NCBI GenBank assembly: GCA_046160485.1
Contig: JBJXGV010000015.1
Span: 44,750 to 108,749 of the forward strand
Origin: JBJXGV01 sp046160485
GTDB taxonomy: Bacteria; Orphanbacterota; Orphanbacteria; JBJXGV01
Direction: 5' to 3'
Length of the DNA stretch: 64,000 bases
This document shows positions 7,869 to 16,855 of the stretch, piece by piece; within the stretch, counting starts at the first letter, position 1; every line of letters starts with the position of its first letter. The notes under the pieces were generated by a model. That model worked only from the letters and a program-made list of their open reading frames with translations. It had not been told where the DNA came from and ran no database searches. The position numbers and the translations under genes are program-made.

Positions 7869-8785
7869 GACGCGCGGCCGCGGAGTGCGCGATCGCGCGT
7901 GCGCGAGGACGATGAGGGCGGCGCGGGATACCGTTGGCCGCCGCGGAAGATTCGCGGGAGATCGGCGCGTTCGCGCAGAGACTCGATGCGCACGGACGAA
8001 CGCGACGCATGAAGGATCGAGCCGCCGCCGAGTGCGATCGCCACGTGCGATACAGCGCGGCCGCGCGCGCCGAAGAAGAGCAGATCGCCCGGAGCCGCGA
8101 GCGAAGGCTTCGCGAAATCGTAGCCGCGCGATGCCTGGTCGCGTGCGTCGCGCGGTAGCTGCACGCCCGCCCACTCGAAGAGGCGCATCACCAGACCCGA
8201 GCAGTCGTAGCCGCGGCTGCTCGTGCCGCCCCACACGTACGGTGCGCCGGCGAGCCGTGCGCTCATCGCGATGAGCCTCGCGGGCGGTATGGCGCGCGCC
8301 GTTCGCCGCGGGAGTTCGGCCGCCGCGCGTGCAACCCAAGCGGGGCCGCGCCCGGGCAAGAGCACGCAGAAGTACGCGCCACGCTGGCCGAGGTACGGAA
8401 GGCGCGCGAGAAATCCGGCCTCGCAGATACGGCGCGCGCGCGCCGAGGGCGCTGCGAGAAGCGGCGCGTACGCGGCGGTCACGCGCGCGTGCGGGCCCTC
8501 GAGGAAACGAGCCGCGTCGGGCTCCGCCGCCAGCGACGCCAGCGCCCACGACCGAACCCACCCGCGATACCCATTCAGCGCTTCGACGAAGATCCAATCC
8601 TCCCGTTTGCGCAACGCGCGAACGACCTCGCCGAGAATCGATTGCGAGACGAGTTCGGCGGAGTGCCGCGGCGAACGCCTCCAGTCGGCGGCGGCTTCGC
8701 GCGTCACGTAGAGATCGCCGATGGCGATCGCATCCGGCGTGCGGCCGTCGCGGCGCGCGGCGCCCCGCGGAGTGCGCGCCGTCAT
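7865..8785 (-). CDS. NlpC/P60 family cell-wall peptidase with SH3 domains
   Basis: Cysteine peptidase likely cleaving gamma-D-glutamyl-diamino acid bonds in peptidoglycan peptides. The 306-residue protein has SH3-like regions over about residues 20-165 and a C-terminal NlpC/P60 domain. Catalytic Cys195 lies in GYDCSGLV, His247 in SHVAIALGGG and the third residue is probably His259 in ILHAS. No signal peptide is visible, so it may act on imported muropeptides in the cytoplasm, as YkfC-type enzymes do. ATG at 8785 overlaps the permease stop by four bases (ATGA). Being the last gene of a binding protein-permease-permease unit supports a role in cell-wall peptide recycling; this is inferred from context. 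Confidence 0.88.
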   Translation of the reverse strand: MTARTPRGAARRDGRTPDAIAIGDLYVTREAAADWRRSPRHSAELVSQSILGEVVRALRKREDWIFVEALNGYRGWVRSWALASLAAEPDAARFLEGPHARVTAAYAPLLAAPSARARRICEAGFLARLPYLGQRGAYFCVLLPGRGPAWVARAAAELPRRTARAIPPARLIAMSARLAGAPYVWGGTSSRGYDCSGLVMRLFEWAGVQLPRDARDQASRGYDFAKPSLAAPGDLLFFGARGRAVSHVAIALGGGSILHASRSSVRIESLRERADLPRIFRGGQRYPAPPSSSSRTRDRALRGRAS

Positions 8786-9612
8786 CCCGACACCCGCGCC
8801 GCGCCGGGCGCGAGCGCGCTTTCGAGCGCATCACCGACGAAATTCCAGCCGAGCACGACGATCGCGATCGCGCTCGCGGGGGCCAGCGCGAGCCAGGGGG
8901 CCGAGAGAAGCCGAAGCGTCCCGAGATGCGCCATGTTCCCCCACGACGGCGACGGCTCCTGGGCGCCGAGCCCGAGAAACGAGAGCGACGCCTCCGCGAG
9001 AATCGCGCTCGCGACACCGACGGTAAACGACGCGATGATCGGCCCAGAACAGTTCGGCAGGATGTGGCGCAGCACGAGGCGCGCGTCCGGAACGCCGGCT
9101 GCGCGCGCGGCCATCACGTATTCCTCCTCGCGAATCGTGAGGACCTGCGCGCGCACGAGCCGCGCCATCCCTCCCCAACCGGCGAGTCCGATCGTCAGGA
9201 AGACGGCCGCGAGGCTTCCGCCGAACGCAGCCGCGACAGCGATGAGCAGCAAGAGCGACGGGAAGGCGAGCAGCAGGTCGGTAGCGCGCATCACGATCGT
9301 TTCCGTAAGACCGCGAAAGAAACCCGCGGCGAGCCCGAGACCGACGCCGATCGCCGTGGAGAGAAGGCGCGCGGAGAGGCCGACCGCGAGCGAGAGACGC
9401 GCGCCGTAGAGAATGCGCGCGAAGACATCGCGCCCGACGTCGTCCGTGCCGAGCAGGTGCTCGCCGCCGGGTGGAAGCGGATGCTCGCGGCCGATGTCGA
9501 CAGCGATGGGGTCCCACGACGTCAGCACGGGGGCGAAGACCGCGGCGAACGCAGCGCACGCGACGAGAAATGCGCCGGCGATGAACACCGGATCGCGAAA
9601 AAGGCGCTTCAC
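8782..9612 (-). CDS. peptide ABC transporter permease (DppC/OppC type)
   Basis: Inner-membrane permease of a dipeptide/oligopeptide importer. The 276-residue product has an N-terminal helix (residues about 12-32), a HLLGTDDVGRDVFARILYG motif typical of DppC/OppC, and five further transmembrane helices with the EAA-type loop around AARAAGVPDARLVLRHILPN that contacts the ATPase. The start is GTG at 9612, overlapping the upstream permease stop by four bases (GTGA). It pairs with the DppB-type permease; the matching ATPases are not here but at 26.3-28.2 kb. Confidence 0.92.
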   Translation of the reverse strand: MKRLFRDPVFIAGAFLVACAAFAAVFAPVLTSWDPIAVDIGREHPLPPGGEHLLGTDDVGRDVFARILYGARLSLAVGLSARLLSTAIGVGLGLAAGFFRGLTETIVMRATDLLLAFPSLLLLIAVAAAFGGSLAAVFLTIGLAGWGGMARLVRAQVLTIREEEYVMAARAAGVPDARLVLRHILPNCSGPIIASFTVGVASAILAEASLSFLGLGAQEPSPSWGNMAHLGTLRLLSAPWLALAPASAIAIVVLGWNFVGDALESALAPGAARVSG

Positions 9613-10538
9613 TGCGTCTCCACTCGAGGATTGAGCGCCGCATAGAGGCAATCGACCGCGAGATTGACGAGGATGAACACCGCTGCCATGAAGAGGACGA
9701 TTCCCTGGATGAGCGGGAAGTCGCGCTTCGCGATCGCCTCGAGCGTGAGGCGTCCGACGCCAGGCCACGCGAAGACGCTCTCGGTCAGGACGGAACCGCC
9801 GAGGTAGCTGCCGAAGTCGGTGCCGACGACGGTGATGATCGGAAGCGCCGCGTTGCGGAGAAGGTGGTGCAGGAAGACACGTGTCTGGGCGGCGCCTTTC
9901 GCGCGCGCGGTCCGCACGTAGTCCTTCGCGGCGACATCAAGAAGGCTCGCACGCGTGATGCGCGCGATGAGCGCCGTCGAGGGCGTCGAAAGCGCAAGCG
10001 CCGGCAGCACGAGAAAACGCGGATCGAAGCCGTCGCTTCCCGACGGCGGAAGAACGCGCCACATCACTCCGAAGAGAAACGCGAGGAAAAGCCCAGTCGT
10101 GAAAACGGGTACCGAGACGCCGATCAGTGAAGCCGCCGTCACGAAGCGGTCGATTATGGAGCGCGGACGCCACGCCGCGAGCGCGCCGAGAGCCACGCCG
10201 CACGCGACGGCGATGGCGATCGCGCCCGCCGCGAGCATCAACGTATGCGGAAATCGCTCGAGGATGAGTTCAGTGACGCTACGCCGCGAAAGGGTGAGCG
10301 ACTCGCCGAGGTCGCCGCGCGCCAAATCGCCGAAGTAGCGGAGGAGTTGCGCGGGCCACGGCTGATCGAGTCCGAGATCGCGCCGAAAAGCGGCCGCCGT
10401 CTCCGGGTCGTAGCGCTCCCCCATCATCGCGAGGATCGGGTCGCCCGGAATGACTCGCAGCAGGAGGAACGTGAGGATCGAAACGCCGATCAGGAGCGGG
10501 ATCGCCGAGAGGAGCCGGCGAATCACGTACGCGCTCAT
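9609..10538 (-). CDS. peptide ABC transporter permease (DppB/OppB type)
   Basis: Inner-membrane permease partner of the DppC-type protein. The 309-residue protein begins MSAYVIRRLLSAIPLLIGVS, followed by the family motif RVIPGDPILAMMG. It shows about six transmembrane helices and the ATPase-coupling loop TARAKGAAQTRVFLHHLLRN. ATG at 10538 overlaps the stop of the peptide-binding gene by four bases, indicating translational coupling within the binding protein-permease-permease-peptidase unit. Confidence 0.93.
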   Translation of the reverse strand: MSAYVIRRLLSAIPLLIGVSILTFLLLRVIPGDPILAMMGERYDPETAAAFRRDLGLDQPWPAQLLRYFGDLARGDLGESLTLSRRSVTELILERFPHTLMLAAGAIAIAVACGVALGALAAWRPRSIIDRFVTAASLIGVSVPVFTTGLFLAFLFGVMWRVLPPSGSDGFDPRFLVLPALALSTPSTALIARITRASLLDVAAKDYVRTARAKGAAQTRVFLHHLLRNAALPIITVVGTDFGSYLGGSVLTESVFAWPGVGRLTLEAIAKRDFPLIQGIVLFMAAVFILVNLAVDCLYAALNPRVETQ

Positions 10539-12148
10539 GGCGCGCTCCGCGAAATCCCCGTGTAGTCTTCGCCGTAGAAGAGCGGGTGGAGCGAATATCC
10601 GGTGAGGCGATCCGAGACAAGAAACGTCGTCGCCGGGTGCCAGAGGAAGATCCACGGCGCGTCGTCGAAGACGCGTGCGTCGATGTCGCGGTAGAGCGAC
10701 TCGCGGCGCGCGGAATCCATCTCCGACTGCGCGGCCTCGATGAGCGAGTCGACGGCGGCATTCCGGTAGCGCGCGCGATTCCCGCCGCCTCCGATGTTGC
10801 GCGAGTGAAACAGCGGGAAGAGAAAGTTTTCGCCGTCCGGATAGTCGGCGTACCAATCGGCGAGAAACGCGTCGGCTTGGCCGTTGTCGATCGTCTGCTT
10901 GAGCGTCGTCCACTCGCGGCTCGCAATCGACGCCTTTACCCCGACGGCGGCGAGGTCGGATTGCACGCCCAGAAGCGAGCGCCCGTAACGCGAACCTTCG
11001 CGCGTGAGAATCGTAAACTCGAAACCATTCGCGTAGCCGGCTTCGCGCAGGAGCGCGCGCGCCGAATCGGGCGCGAAGGCGAACGGCGCCCGCGCGGCGT
11101 CGTGCCCCGGGAGCCCGGGCGGAATCGCGCCGTGTGCGAGCACGCCCGCGCCGCCGACGGCCTCGAAGAGCGCGGCGACGTTGACCGCGAGGTTCATCGC
11201 GCGCCGGACGCGCGCGTCGCGGAACGGCTCGAAATCATTCGAGAGCCCGATGTAGTAGACCGCCAGTTCCGGTCGCGTCATGAGGCGCGCACCCGCGGGA
11301 GGCGCGGCCCGCACGCGCGCGAGATCCGCTTCGGGAACCTGCACGATGTCGAGGCGCGCGGCTTCGAAATCGAACATCTGCATCGCGGGGGTCGGGATGA
11401 TGCGCGCGTCGATACGATCGAGCGCCGGCGGCGCCCAGAACGCGCGATTCGCTCGCAGCGTGACCTTGTCGTCGTGGCGCCACTCTTCGAGCGTCCACGG
11501 CCCGATCCCCGCGAGCGACTCACCCGGGTTTGCGCCCGGCGCCGCGAGCGGCGGCGCGAGAACCGCAGCCTGAGGCATCGCCAGAAACGAGAGAAACGGC
11601 GCGAACGGTTCCTCGAGGCGAATCACCAGTTCGTGCTCCGACGGCGTCGTGATCCCCGCGACATCGGCGGCGGCGCCTTGCTGAAACGCCTCGGCCCCCG
11701 CGATGCGTTTAAAAAGCCACTCGCGCGGCGATCGCGTTTTCGGATCGAGCACACGCTCGAACGACGCCTTCACCGCGGCGGACGTGAGCGGCGTCCCGTC
11801 GGAGAACGACGCGCCGCGCCGCAACTGAAACGTGTGTGTACGCCCGCCGTCCGTGCTCTGCCACGACTCCGCGAGCGCAGGCGCGAGATGAAGCTGGCGA
11901 TCGAAGCGAAGCAGCCCGAGCGCGACGAGAGGAATGATGCGGCCGGAATGCAGATCGACGGAGAGCGCGGGGTCGAGCGTTGCGGGGTCGGCGTCGAGCG
12001 CGAACCGGATCGGAGTTTCGCCGCCGCCATTGCCGCCGTCGATTCCCCCGCCACACGCGGGGAGGAGCGCGGCGGCGAAAAGAAAGAACGCCAAAGCGAC
12101 GGACCCGCCGGCTCGGCGTTCTCGGTTCATGGGGCGCGGGCGCGTCAT
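10535..12148 (-). CDS. peptide-binding lipoprotein of ABC importer (SBP family 5)
   Basis: Periplasmic, lipid-anchored substrate-binding protein for peptides or related solutes. The 537-residue precursor has a signal peptide ending in the lipobox LLPAC (Cys32) and a Gly-rich linker. The long family-5 solute-binding domain follows, with typical segments such as TFQLRRGASFSDGTPLTSAAV and VRRAMNLAVNVAALFEAV. The start is ATG at 12148, with an alternative ATG at 12130; neither has a clear ribosome-binding site. The gene lies seven bases after an unrelated ABC ATPase and overlaps the permease downstream. The adjacent NlpC/P60 peptidase hints at muropeptides as substrate, which is inference. Confidence 0.92.
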   Translation of the reverse strand: MTRPRPMNRERRAGGSVALAFFLFAAALLPACGGGIDGGNGGGETPIRFALDADPATLDPALSVDLHSGRIIPLVALGLLRFDRQLHLAPALAESWQSTDGGRTHTFQLRRGASFSDGTPLTSAAVKASFERVLDPKTRSPREWLFKRIAGAEAFQQGAAADVAGITTPSEHELVIRLEEPFAPFLSFLAMPQAAVLAPPLAAPGANPGESLAGIGPWTLEEWRHDDKVTLRANRAFWAPPALDRIDARIIPTPAMQMFDFEAARLDIVQVPEADLARVRAAPPAGARLMTRPELAVYYIGLSNDFEPFRDARVRRAMNLAVNVAALFEAVGGAGVLAHGAIPPGLPGHDAARAPFAFAPDSARALLREAGYANGFEFTILTREGSRYGRSLLGVQSDLAAVGVKASIASREWTTLKQTIDNGQADAFLADWYADYPDGENFLFPLFHSRNIGGGGNRARYRNAAVDSLIEAAQSEMDSARRESLYRDIDARVFDDAPWIFLWHPATTFLVSDRLTGYSLHPLFYGEDYTGISRSAP

Positions 12149-12155
12149 GCCGCGA

Positions 12156-12908
12156 TCAGTGCGTCGCCTCGTCCCGTTCGATCATCCCGTCGCAAATGCG
12201 AACGATGCGGTGAGTCTGCCGCGCGATCGTCTCTTCGTGCGTGACGATGATCACCGTGTTTCCGCGCGCGTGAATCTCCGCGAAGAGCGCCATGATCTCC
12301 TTTCCCGTCGTCGAGTCGAGGTTTCCCGTCGGCTCGTCCGCGAGAATGATCGCCGGGTCGCTCACGAGCGCGCGCGCCACCGCGACACGCTGCCGCTGGC
12401 CGCCCGAGAGTTCGTTCGGGCGGTGGTGCATCCGGTCCGCCAAGCCGACCGACGTCATCGCACGCATCACCCGCTCGCGCCGCTCCGACTCGCTCATCCC
12501 TCGGTAAATGAGCGGCAACTCGACGTTGTGAAACGCATCCATGCGCGGAAGCAGGTTGAATGTTTGAAACACGAATCCGATTTCCTGATTGCGAATGCGC
12601 GCCAACTCGTCGTCCTTCATCTCGGAGACCGCCAGACCGCGCAGACGATAACTGCCCGCGCTCGGCGTGTCGAGACATCCGATGATGTTCATGAGCGTCG
12701 ACTTGCCCGAGCCGCTCGGGCCCATGATCGCCATGTACTCGTTGGCTTCGACCGCAAGCGTGACGCCGTTGAGAGCGCGCACCTCGGTGTCGCCCATCGG
12801 ATAGATTTTCTTCACGTCGACGATGTCGATGACGCGCCCGTTGGCCGCGCGGCCGCCGCGCGCGCCGCTTTCCGCCGCCGTGGCGGCCGCCCCCGATGGG
12901 GCACTCAC
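12156..12908 (-). CDS. ABC transporter ATP-binding protein (MacB/LolD family)
   Basis: ATPase of the MacB/LolD/FtsE-like group, which drive mechanotransmission or lipoprotein-release exporters rather than import. The 250-residue protein has an Ala/Gly-rich N-terminal extension, Walker A GPSGSGKST, Q-loop VFQTFNLLPRM, signature LSGGQRQRVAVARAL, Walker B ILADEPTGNLD and the switch histidine in IIVTHEE. The GTG start at 12908 overlaps the tolC stop by four bases. The expected partners, a MacB/LolC-type permease and a periplasmic adaptor, are absent; peptide-importer genes follow instead. The cognate membrane protein must therefore be elsewhere or has been lost. Confidence 0.9.
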   Translation of the reverse strand: MSAPSGAAATAAESGARGGRAANGRVIDIVDVKKIYPMGDTEVRALNGVTLAVEANEYMAIMGPSGSGKSTLMNIIGCLDTPSAGSYRLRGLAVSEMKDDELARIRNQEIGFVFQTFNLLPRMDAFHNVELPLIYRGMSESERRERVMRAMTSVGLADRMHHRPNELSGGQRQRVAVARALVSDPAIILADEPTGNLDSTTGKEIMALFAEIHARGNTVIIVTHEETIARQTHRIVRICDGMIERDEATH

Positions 12909-14299
12909 TTCGAGAACCTCGCCAAACCGCGACCCATCGCGCGATCGAGAGACGCGAGCGCAATCCAGTAGTCGTAGATCGCGTTCACGGCGTTCGTCTT
13001 CGCCTCCACGAGAGCCGCCTGCGATTCGACGAGATTGAGAATCGGTACGAGACCGTGAGTGTAGAAGCCCTGCGAGAGGCGATTGTCCTCTTCCGCGGCG
13101 GCGGTTCCTTCGCGGCTGACGCTGATCGCCTCCGCGGCGGCTTCGACATTGCGCTTGGCCGTTTCGATCTCGAGACGCGCGGCGCGCTCCGCCTCGGCGA
13201 GATTCTCCTCCGAGGCGCGAAGATTCGCGCGCGCCTGATTGATCCGGCCGCGGGTATTGCCCCCCGTAAAGAGAGGCAGATCCACTTGGGCCGCGGCGAA
13301 CCAGCTTCCGTACGGATCGGTCTTGCTCTCTTCCTCGATGACCGCTCCCGCGTTGGTCGTGATCTCCGACGTATTGATCCCGCGCAGTTGGCGCTGGTAG
13401 TTGAACTGAACTCCGACCGTCGGGAGCATCGCGGCCTTCGCGGCGCCCGCCGTGTGGCGCGCTGCCTCGACGGCACGGCGCTGATTGTCGAGATCGGGAA
13501 GGTCGGCGAGCGTCGCGTCGACATCAATCTGGGGCGGCGAGGCAGCCACCTGATCGAGTTGGACATCCTCGACGACGACCCCCGCGTCGAGCGGCAATCC
13601 CGTCACGTGACACAGCGTCTGCCGAGCGATGTCGACGTTCTTCTTCGCGTCGATGACCGCGAGCCGATCGGTCGCGGTCTGCGCGCGAGCCTTCAATACG
13701 TCGGCACTAACACCCGCGCCCACCTCGAGCCTCTTCTCAGCAAGCTTGAGCTGCTCTTCGCCGACCTTCACGTTCTCTTCGGCGACCTCGAGCAAACGGG
13801 TCGCCTTGAGGTAGTTGTAGTAGCTCTGCTGAACCAGGAGCACCAATTCCTCTTGGCTTGTTCGATAGGCGTACTCCGCTGCCGACTCGTTCGCGCGCGC
13901 GCTCGAGATCGCCTTCCAGCTCGCGACGTCGATCACCGACTGACGTGCCGAGAGCGATGCGTTCACTTCGTCATAGCGGTTCTCGCCGAACGGGATCAGC
14001 TCGCCGCCGACGAGCTGGCTTCGCTCGCCGGTTCGGCTGCGAAACGCCTGCGCCGACGCGGACACCTGCGGCAGCACCGCCGAGCGCGCTTGCTGATACG
14101 CGCCGCCGGCGCGCTCGATCCCCTGCGCCGCCGCCATCAGCCCGCGATTCGAATCGAGCGCGGAATTGACGCAATCGGAGAGACTCCACGCGCGCTTGCC
14201 GGCCGAGGCGGCCGGCTCGTCGGCCCCGTGCGCGGCGGACGCGCCGAAAAGCGCCGCGGCGAGCGCGCAAACCATCATCGCAGGACGGCCAATCGTCAT
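12905..14299 (-). CDS. TolC-family outer-membrane efflux protein
   Basis: Outer-membrane channel for tripartite efflux or type I secretion. The 464-residue precursor has a signal peptide (about 25 residues, ending AAHGA) and two homologous halves of long helices and short strands, e.g. GLMAAAQGIERAGGAYQQAR and ATRLLEVAEENVKVGEEQLK. Both are typical of OMF alpha-barrel repeats. The second half contains PLFTGGNTRGRINQARANL, a signature-like segment of the family. ATG at 14299 has AAGGAG eight bases upstream. It is coupled by a four-base overlap to a MacB/LolD-type ATPase, suggesting an export system, although adaptor and permease are missing locally. Confidence 0.92.
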   Translation of the reverse strand: MTIGRPAMMVCALAAALFGASAAHGADEPAASAGKRAWSLSDCVNSALDSNRGLMAAAQGIERAGGAYQQARSAVLPQVSASAQAFRSRTGERSQLVGGELIPFGENRYDEVNASLSARQSVIDVASWKAISSARANESAAEYAYRTSQEELVLLVQQSYYNYLKATRLLEVAEENVKVGEEQLKLAEKRLEVGAGVSADVLKARAQTATDRLAVIDAKKNVDIARQTLCHVTGLPLDAGVVVEDVQLDQVAASPPQIDVDATLADLPDLDNQRRAVEAARHTAGAAKAAMLPTVGVQFNYQRQLRGINTSEITTNAGAVIEEESKTDPYGSWFAAAQVDLPLFTGGNTRGRINQARANLRASEENLAEAERAARLEIETAKRNVEAAAEAISVSREGTAAAEEDNRLSQGFYTHGLVPILNLVESQAALVEAKTNAVNAIYDYWIALASLDRAMGRGLARFSK

Positions 14300-14455
14300 T
14301 CTCTCGACTCCTTACGCGGAACGTGCCGCATTGCTCGAGCCGGGCTGGTCGCTCCCGGCTCTGGGTAGTGTTCGATTTCCGGATTGCCCATCATACGCGG
14401 AGCGCCCCGCCTCGGTTTCGCCGGTTTCGCGAGTGTCGCAAGCGTCGCGCGGCGG

Positions 14456-15181
14456 CTAACCGTGGTCGCTGATCCCCGCGAAGACGTCGTGCAGTGCGAC
14501 GGTCGCCGCAACCCACGCGAGCCACGGCCCACAGACAAGCAGCGCCGCCTGCGCCCGCGGCCGAGACGTCACGATCGCAAGACCGATCGTCAGGAGAACG
14601 AGCTTCCAGATCGCGAAGGCGTCGAACGCATCGAGCAGACGGAAGAGTCGCGTGTCGGCCGCGTCTTCGGGCAGCAGAATAGCGAGGCTCGAATAGACCT
14701 TCAAGCTCCCCTTGGCGAAGTAGAGCGGCGCCTTGAAGAGGAATTCGACGAGGTCGACGACCGACGTGTGCGCCACTACCGCTAGGACGCGCCGAAACTC
14801 ATTCGTGTTCGAGAGGAGATAGTTTTCGCCGGTGAAGACGAGCGCGACCAGAAGCGCCGAAACGACGACGGCGATCGGGACGATCGCGGCGCTCGCGTAG
14901 CCGACGGGGCCCGACATGACCTTCTCGACCGTCGCGCGCTGTTCCATCGGCATTTCGGAGGCGTCGAAACTCGCGAAAATATCGAGAAGCATCGGCCCGG
15001 GTGCGCCCGTGAACGGGTTCTTCAGGAGGAGAAACGAGAGGACGAGCATCGCGGCGCCGACGACGAGGAGCGCACGGAGCGCGCGCGGCCTCGCTTTGAG
15101 GTTCTCGAATGTACGCGCCGGCGCGGCGACGACACCCGCAAGGGACCGCAACACGCCGGGGACGTGTGTTGCATCGGTCAT
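14456..15181 (-). CDS. Yip1-domain membrane protein
   Basis: Predicted integral membrane protein with the YIP1 fold; function unknown in bacteria. The 241-residue protein starts with a soluble N-terminus (VPGVLRSLAGVVAAPARTFE), where 'paptfe' is a hallmark of bacterial Yip1 proteins. A transmembrane helix (ALLVVGAAMLVLSFLLL), a loop and four more hydrophobic helices follow. ATG at 15181 is preceded by GAGAGGAC. It is 24 bases downstream of the GWxTD gene on the same strand, so it probably belongs to the envelope cluster that starts with the TonB receptors. The 156 bases between it and tolC show no strong terminator; a TATGAT box at 14395-14390 could be a tolC -10. Confidence 0.78.
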   Translation of the reverse strand: MTDATHVPGVLRSLAGVVAAPARTFENLKARPRALRALLVVGAAMLVLSFLLLKNPFTGAPGPMLLDIFASFDASEMPMEQRATVEKVMSGPVGYASAAIVPIAVVVSALLVALVFTGENYLLSNTNEFRRVLAVVAHTSVVDLVEFLFKAPLYFAKGSLKVYSSLAILLPEDAADTRLFRLLDAFDAFAIWKLVLLTIGLAIVTSRPRAQAALLVCGPWLAWVAATVALHDVFAGISDHG

Positions 15182-15205
15182 GGCGTTTGTCCTCTCTTTC
15201 GGAGG

Positions 15206-16855
15206 CTATTGAACGTTCTCGCTGCTGTGGACGAGACGGTAGTCGCCGTAGCCGGAGAGATCGACGAAGACGAACCGCAATCCGAGACCCGTGCCGCCGT
15301 GATCGGCCAGACCGAGGGTCTTGCCGCGCTGATCGTAGGACCACGTTTCGTACGCCTTGTTTTCGTAGTTGATCCCTCCCTTCGCGCGACCTTCCTTGTC
15401 GAAGTCGAACTGGTTGCGGCGCAAGAACGGCAGGTCGCCGATGAACTCGTCGGTGGCGAACCCGGTGTTGATCTCATCGGGCTGGCCGAACTTCACGAAG
15501 ATCCGGCCGCGGTCGCTGCGGCTGCCGCGAACACGCCCGCGAAAGACGCGGTCGGCGACCCGGATGCGCTGATAGTGCTCCTCGAGCGCTTCGTTGCGCG
15601 GCGTCTCCGGCGTCGGATCGAGCCGTTTCCAAAACTGGTCGAGGAAGATTTCGCGCTCACCGGTCGTAAGCTCTTTGAGGCGATCGCGCTCCGACGTAGA
15701 TGCGATCGACGACATCTCCTGGAGCAACTCGTCGAGGTCCTTGTTCCACGAGAAGAGGCTCCACACGACGTCGAATTCGCCGGCGGCCTTCACCGTCTCG
15801 CCGGTTTCGAGCTTGTCGATCCGCACTTGCGTCGTGTAGCGCCCGGCGGGAAGTTGCGAGAGGTCGAATGCGAGACTCTTCGCCCAGCGATTGCCCTCCT
15901 GGAGCATCAGGTCTTCGCGGCGCGAGAGCACGGTTGCCCCGTCGTCGTTCCGGATCTCGCACGACAACGCGGCGCCCTCGCCGTGTTCGCCCGCTCCGCG
16001 CGGATCGTAGATCTCGAAGTAGACCGAAAGATCCGGGATCAACAGGCCGTAGAGACGCTCCGGACACGGCACGACGGAGAGCCGGCCTTTCTGGAAGGGA
16101 TTGTCCTCCCCGGTTCCGGCGGTGTCCGAGATCTCGCGCGCGAACTCGAGGTCCGAGACGTGAAAGCGGGAATCGGCGAAGGCCGTGACGTTCAGCGCGA
16201 GGGTCGCCCTCCCGGATGCGTTGCGACGAAGGAAAAGGAGCGGGATGACGCTTCTGCGTTTCTGGAGGTCTTTGAGCCGAACGTCGAGCACGTAGTACCC
16301 CGGCGACAGGAAGAACTCGGAGGCGAGGACATGGACCTCCGCGCGATCGTGAGTCTCGGCCTCCGTCGCAGCGGGCAGATCGGCGGTCATCGTTTTCTCC
16401 AGAACGACCGCACCGGTCGCCGTGTCCGAAAACGTGAACTCGACTTCGATGCGCGCGATGAGCGCGTCGCCCGACGCGTTGAACTCGAGTTCCGGGCTCG
16501 GAATCTGGATGTACACCTCTTGCCGGGTCGTCGAGTCGTCGGTCGCGAAACCCGCGGCATCGACGATGAAATGGACGTCGCCGCGGCTCGTCGCCGGGGG
16601 GCGCACTGCGTCGGCGAACGCGGACTGGGCCAGGCAGACGACAGCCAGAGTCAGCGCAAACGCGGCGATACCAACGCCGCCTGCGCGTGAGACGGTCGCA
16701 GGATAAACGGATGTCGCGTCTGGCGCGGGTTCCGCGAGGGTGTGACGAGGACCGCGCGTCGGTGCTGCGGCGGAGATGCGAGGTTCCGCGTTACAGAATG
16801 AGAACGAGGGAAACCTTGTGAGACTCCCCGAGCTTTCCAAGTTCGACGAATGCAT
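15206..16855 (-). CDS. GWxTD-domain secreted protein
   Basis: Contains a C-terminal GWxTD-type domain (around EREIFLDQFWKRLDPTPETP and RGRIFVKFGQPDEINTG), a family of unknown function found in Bacteroidota-like and related uncultured phyla. The upstream two thirds is beta-rich, with an internal strand pattern like VYFEIYDPRG. A signal peptide hydrophobic core lies at about residues 61-82 (VGIAAFALTLAVVCLAQSAFA). The start is problematic: the only good start codon is ATG at 16855, which leaves a 60-residue leader before the hydrophobic core and overlaps the PorV-like gene by 65 bases; TTG at 16840 is an alternative. The real start may use a rarer codon closer to the signal peptide. The secreted location is likely; function unknown. 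Confidence 0.82.
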   Translation of the reverse strand: MHSSNLESSGSLTRFPSFSFCNAEPRISAAAPTRGPRHTLAEPAPDATSVYPATVSRAGGVGIAAFALTLAVVCLAQSAFADAVRPPATSRGDVHFIVDAAGFATDDSTTRQEVYIQIPSPELEFNASGDALIARIEVEFTFSDTATGAVVLEKTMTADLPAATEAETHDRAEVHVLASEFFLSPGYYVLDVRLKDLQKRRSVIPLLFLRRNASGRATLALNVTAFADSRFHVSDLEFAREISDTAGTGEDNPFQKGRLSVVPCPERLYGLLIPDLSVYFEIYDPRGAGEHGEGAALSCEIRNDDGATVLSRREDLMLQEGNRWAKSLAFDLSQLPAGRYTTQVRIDKLETGETVKAAGEFDVVWSLFSWNKDLDELLQEMSSIASTSERDRLKELTTGEREIFLDQFWKRLDPTPETPRNEALEEHYQRIRVADRVFRGRVRGSRSDRGRIFVKFGQPDEINTGFATDEFIGDLPFLRRNQFDFDKEGRAKGGINYENKAYETWSYDQRGKTLGLADHGGTGLGLRFVFVDLSGYGDYRLVHSSENVQ

